Made by a program: the position numbers and the translations under genes. From Clostridium sp. (lineage in GTDB: Bacteria > Bacillota > Clostridia > Lachnospirales > Lachnospiraceae), in assembly GCA_023664325.1 (NCBI GenBank), contig JAMPFS010000003.1, positions 1 to 64,000 of the forward strand: DNA of 64,000 nucleotides, in the 5' to 3' direction. How positions within the stretch are numbered: position 1 is the first letter of the stretch; each line of letters starts with the position of its first letter. Under the pieces are notes generated by a model, which saw only the letters and a program-made list of their open reading frames with translations, ran no database searches and was not told where the DNA came from. This document shows, one piece after another, positions 61,164 to 64,000 of the stretch.

Positions 61164-62459
61164 ATGAAACAGATAATCAATGGAATCAAGTATTGGGGAC
61201 AATTACTGCTCCTGCCAATCTATTGGTTATCTTTTTTATTTCCAAGGGATAAGCATATCTGGCTGTTTGGCTCTACTTTCGGAAAGCGGTTTGCGGATAA
61301 CCCCAGGTATTTTTATCTGTATGTGAGTCAGCATAGTGACAGGGCTTCCGAACAGGTGAAGGCCTGCAGGGCAGATTGGGTAAAGGCAGGACATGCCTTT
61401 ACAGAGGATGAGAACTGTAAAGGGATTCGCCCGATATGGATTAGCCATGATAAGGAGATTGCCTGCTTTCTGAATGAGAATGGGTATGAAGCATATTACC
61501 ATCATTCGATGAAGGGTATCTGGTATGCATTAAGAGGTAAGGTATATCTGTTTGACAATTATTCCAAGGATATCAGTTTCTGGTTAAGTGGCGGGGCTTT
61601 AAAATTTAATATGTGGCATGGTGTTCCGCTCAAAAAAATACAAGCCGATAATGTGTTTGACAAGGTGAGGCATCCAAAGAATGGCTGGGAAGCATTTAAA
61701 TTTTTTCCGAGGCGTTTATCAGATGAGAAGCCGTCTCATTATGTGCTTGCTACATCCGAGTTCATGAAACCGATTTTTGGTTCGGCTTTCCAAACACAGA
61801 ATGTTTCTACAGTAGGATATCCAAGAATTGACAGCTTTGCTTTTGACTGTATTGAGAATCTTCATACAGAGACGGAACAGCGTATATTGAATAGAATACA
61901 GGAATTGTTAGAGAAGAATGCGGATAGTAAAATGATTTATTATATGCCGACATTCCGGAATAGCGAAACAGAATTTTTTGATAAAATGGATTTGGAAAGT
62001 TTTAACCGCTTTTTGCAGGAAAATCATTTGATTTTTTGTACGAAACTGCATCCAAAGTCAAAATTAAGAGCACAGTTTTTGGCAATTGAAAAAGGAAATA
62101 TTGTAAATATTGATGCAGACACAGACCCATATGTGTTTATACCAATATCGGATGTATTGGTAACGGATTACTCATCCATTTATTTTGATTATTTATTTGC
62201 AGGCAAACCGATTCTTTTCTTTGATTATGATTTGAACACTTATTTGCAGGATTCCCGAGAGATGTATTTTGACTACGAACACTATACACCAGGTGTAAAG
62301 GCGGGGAATCAGGCGGAATTGGAGCAGGCATTGTCAAACATTACCAAAGGGGTAGATGAATATAAGGAAGCCAGAGAAGATTTGCAAAAGAAGATATATG
62401 ATATGACAGAGGCATACATCAGTGGAGATTTGGCAAAAGAGATACAAGGAATTTTGTAA
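61164..62459 (+). CDS. CDP-glycerol glycerophosphotransferase family protein
   Basis: The 431-residue protein has the Glyphos_transf motifs of TagB/TagF: LKFNMWHGVPLKKI (about residues 149-162), PTFRNSETEFFD, FCTKLHPKSK and DVLVTDYSSIYFDY (about 330-343). It transfers glycerol phosphate from CDP-glycerol to an acceptor; in wall teichoic acid synthesis that is a lipid-linked sugar. The acceptor here is unknown and might be the flagellin glycan or a surface polymer. The ATG at 61164 has GGAGGAG upstream; the frame runs upstream without a site. TagD is next. Confidence 0.9.
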   Translation: MKQIINGIKYWGQLLLLPIYWLSFLFPRDKHIWLFGSTFGKRFADNPRYFYLYVSQHSDRASEQVKACRADWVKAGHAFTEDENCKGIRPIWISHDKEIACFLNENGYEAYYHHSMKGIWYALRGKVYLFDNYSKDISFWLSGGALKFNMWHGVPLKKIQADNVFDKVRHPKNGWEAFKFFPRRLSDEKPSHYVLATSEFMKPIFGSAFQTQNVSTVGYPRIDSFAFDCIENLHTETEQRILNRIQELLEKNADSKMIYYMPTFRNSETEFFDKMDLESFNRFLQENHLIFCTKLHPKSKLRAQFLAIEKGNIVNIDADTDPYVFIPISDVLVTDYSSIYFDYLFAGKPILFFDYDLNTYLQDSREMYFDYEHYTPGVKAGNQAELEQALSNITKGVDEYKEAREDLQKKIYDMTEAYISGDLAKEIQGIL

Positions 62460-62488
62460 AATACGGAGAGTCAGATTGGAGCAGGATC

Positions 62489-62878
62489 ATGAAGAAAATA
62501 ATAACATATGGAACCTTTGATTTATTACATTATGGACATATCAATCTGTTGCAGCGGGCAAAGGCATTGGGAGATTACCTGATTGTAGCGCTGTCTACGG
62601 ATGAATTTAACAGTAATATGAAGGGAAAAGTCACCTATTTTTCTTATGAAGAGAGAAAGCGTTTATTAGAGGCGGTACGATATGTGGATTTGGTGATACC
62701 AGAGGAAAATTGGGAACAGAAAATTTTAGATGTGAAGGAATTTAAGGTGGATACTTTTGTTATGGGAAATGACTGGGAAGGAAAGTTTGATTTTTTAAAG
62801 GATTATTGTGAAGTGGTTTATCTGGATCGAACACCGGAAATATCTACTACGAAGATTAAGAGTGATTTGAAGATGTAG
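62489..62878 (+). CDS. tagD: Glycerol-3-phosphate cytidylyltransferase TagD
   Basis: The 129-residue enzyme makes CDP-glycerol from CTP and glycerol 3-phosphate. It has YGTFDLLHYGHINLL (HxGH, about residues 6-20), the STDEFN loop and the ISTTKIKS motif near the C-terminus. The length is exactly the TagD norm. It supplies the transferase gene just upstream. Confidence 0.95.
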   Translation: MKKIITYGTFDLLHYGHINLLQRAKALGDYLIVALSTDEFNSNMKGKVTYFSYEERKRLLEAVRYVDLVIPEENWEQKILDVKEFKVDTFVMGNDWEGKFDFLKDYCEVVYLDRTPEISTTKIKSDLKM

Positions 62879-62944
62879 GCTGAAGGAAAAGGATTTTAAT
62901 GCATGAAAATAGAATCAGATGGACGAAAAAGTTGGGGTAACGAT

Positions 62945-64000
62945 ATGAATATATATGATGAAAGGTTAGAGAAATTAATAAGTGATTATGGGTTAAAATA
63001 TAAAGGAATTATTGACAGTACAGATATTCATAATATTGTTATGGGATTATTTCAGGAAAGATGTCTTACAAAGCGGATTGCTTTATGGGGGGCAGGCAGA
63101 AGCAATTCATTAACGAGTCATGCATCTGTTATTTTAAGCAAGTATGCTTCCTGTATGAGGGGGTTAGTTTGCTTGATTGATTCTGCAAAGGAGCTGCAGG
63201 GAACAGAATTTATGCATTATCCTGTTATTTCACCAGAAACGATTAAAGATAGAGATATTGAATTAATCATTGTTGCATCCCGTGCAAATGCAGGTTCTAT
63301 ATGTGAGAGTATAAAGAAGTATGCACCATGGTGTGAGGTGTTGGATATCTATGCAGAATTAAGGACACGAGGGATTGTGATTCCTTATAATTTTTATGAG
63401 GAACGGAGTCTGTATACAGAACTTTATGATAGACGGATAGAATATGAACAGGCAAAAACCTTGAAGGCAAAATCTGAGAAATTAAGAAGTTTGATATCAG
63501 CATATTTAAATATTAGAGATATTCCTTATACAATTGATTTTTGTAAAGAATATATAAAATATCAATACGAGGGATTTGAACAAATAGACCAGTTCTTAAA
63601 AGATTTGTTAAATTTAGTAGAGGAAGTAAAAGCGAAGAATGGGCAACGGAGGCAGGATATTATTATTCATTTTATTGATGCATTGAGAGCCATAGATGTT
63701 GCATTTTATGAAGGAGACAAGATTACATTTAATATTTTAAAGGATTATTTTTCAAATATGATGTATTTTGAGAATGCTTATTCGACAGCACCGACAACTT
63801 ATGAAAGTATGCGTTCTATTATTTGTGAACAATATCCCTTTGAAGTAAATGTATATAATAATAATTTTATTTATAATTTTGAAGAATTTTCATTTTTACC
63901 AAAGGTATATGAGAAAGGATATGATATACAATTTTATACTTCAGAAGAATATCGTATTATGTTTGAAGATGAGAGAATCCATTATATAAATCAGATTCAT
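62945..64000 (+). CDS. Rossmann plus sulfatase-like protein, truncated by the window edge
   Basis: An ATG at 62945 opens a frame that runs 352 codons to the end without a stop. The N-terminal part (about 1-140) has a Rossmann-like RIALWGAGRSNSLT motif (about 44-57) and an IELIIVASRANA strand, as in nucleotide-sugar or amidoligase-type folds. A helical linker follows. From about 235 the pattern IIIHFIDALRA and FENAYSTAPTTYESMRSI fits the opening of sulfatase/phosphoglycerol transferase-like enzymes (alkaline phosphatase superfamily), with Asp in the first strand and Thr as the likely nucleophile. A phosphoglycerol or phosphoethanolamine transferase is plausible next to tagD. Confidence 0.7.
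   Translation, partial: MNIYDERLEKLISDYGLKYKGIIDSTDIHNIVMGLFQERCLTKRIALWGAGRSNSLTSHASVILSKYASCMRGLVCLIDSAKELQGTEFMHYPVISPETIKDRDIELIIVASRANAGSICESIKKYAPWCEVLDIYAELRTRGIVIPYNFYEERSLYTELYDRRIEYEQAKTLKAKSEKLRSLISAYLNIRDIPYTIDFCKEYIKYQYEGFEQIDQFLKDLLNLVEEVKAKNGQRRQDIIIHFIDALRAIDVAFYEGDKITFNILKDYFSNMMYFENAYSTAPTTYESMRSIICEQYPFEVNVYNNNFIYNFEEFSFLPKVYEKGYDIQFYTSEEYRIMFEDERIHYINQIH

Overview
The window looks like the chromosome of a motile, low-to-mid GC, Gram-positive anaerobe of the Lachnospiraceae (Roseburia/Agathobacter-like). Support comes from the large-type SRP RNA, AGGAGG-type ribosome sites, short D0/D1-only flagellins, a fliW-csrA pair, the mbl-flhO-flhP order, and lineage-typical proteins of unknown function. 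The genus assignment is inference. No tRNA, rRNA, CRISPR array, transposase or phage structural gene was seen.

Region 1 (1-18.9 kb) is mostly housekeeping: a membrane protein, TatD nuclease, RsmA/KsgA, a GNAT acetyltransferase, TadA, the SRP RNA, an HD protein, MurG, a TSCPD protein, a PdaA-like deacetylase, Pgi, MalQ and PlsC. An A/T-rich cassette of three overlapping genes (AAA ATPase, HNH nuclease, DUF262 protein; 2858-5763) sits between tatD and rsmA, where many Firmicutes carry rnmV. It looks like a Septu-like defence system with an extra DUF262 partner.

Region 2 (19-30.3 kb) opens with a sigma-D-type promoter, a 1182-residue DUF6240-like protein, a flagellin-like protein with a large variable centre and a dedicated FliS-like chaperone. 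A HIT protein, a zinc/manganese-type ABC transporter without a binding protein, and a TraX-like membrane protein follow. A second A/T-rich accessory module comes next: XRE-type regulator, DarG-like macrodomain protein and DarT-like ADP-ribosyltransferase, with the antitoxin-like gene before the toxin-like gene.

Region 3 (30.9-41.5 kb) has a DivIVA-like coiled-coil protein and a multi-PAS/GAF protein with no output domain. A sigma-D-type promoter then leads into mbl, flhO and flhP. A separate promoter with a palindrome over its -10 serves the FlgJ-like rod protein and a BlaI/MecI-type repressor. RecD2, ComF and a YvyF-like protein follow.

Region 4 (41.5-54.8 kb) is the late flagellar block: flgM, flgN, two tandem flgK paralogues, flgL, fliW, csrA, flaG, fliD, fliS, a FliT/FlgN-like chaperone and two near-identical flagellins. 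Both flagellin leaders hold hairpins with GGA in the loop next to the Shine-Dalgarno, as expected for CsrA/FliW control.

Region 5 (54.8-64 kb) is a flagellin-modification and surface-polymer locus: a Maf-type glycosyltransferase, a CMP-nonulosonate synthetase, a NeuB-SAF-cupin fusion, an AAA-ATPase-like/PD-(D/E)XK protein, a CDP-glycerol glycerophosphotransferase behind a sigma-D-like promoter, TagD, and a truncated Rossmann plus sulfatase-like protein at the edge. Together these suggest a nonulosonate flagellin glycan that may carry glycerol phosphate.

A repeat of about 225 bp with long terminal inverted repeats occurs twice (12003-12226 and 48088-48312). Each copy lies immediately upstream of a gene, in the same orientation, with its inner end exactly 65 nt from the start codon.
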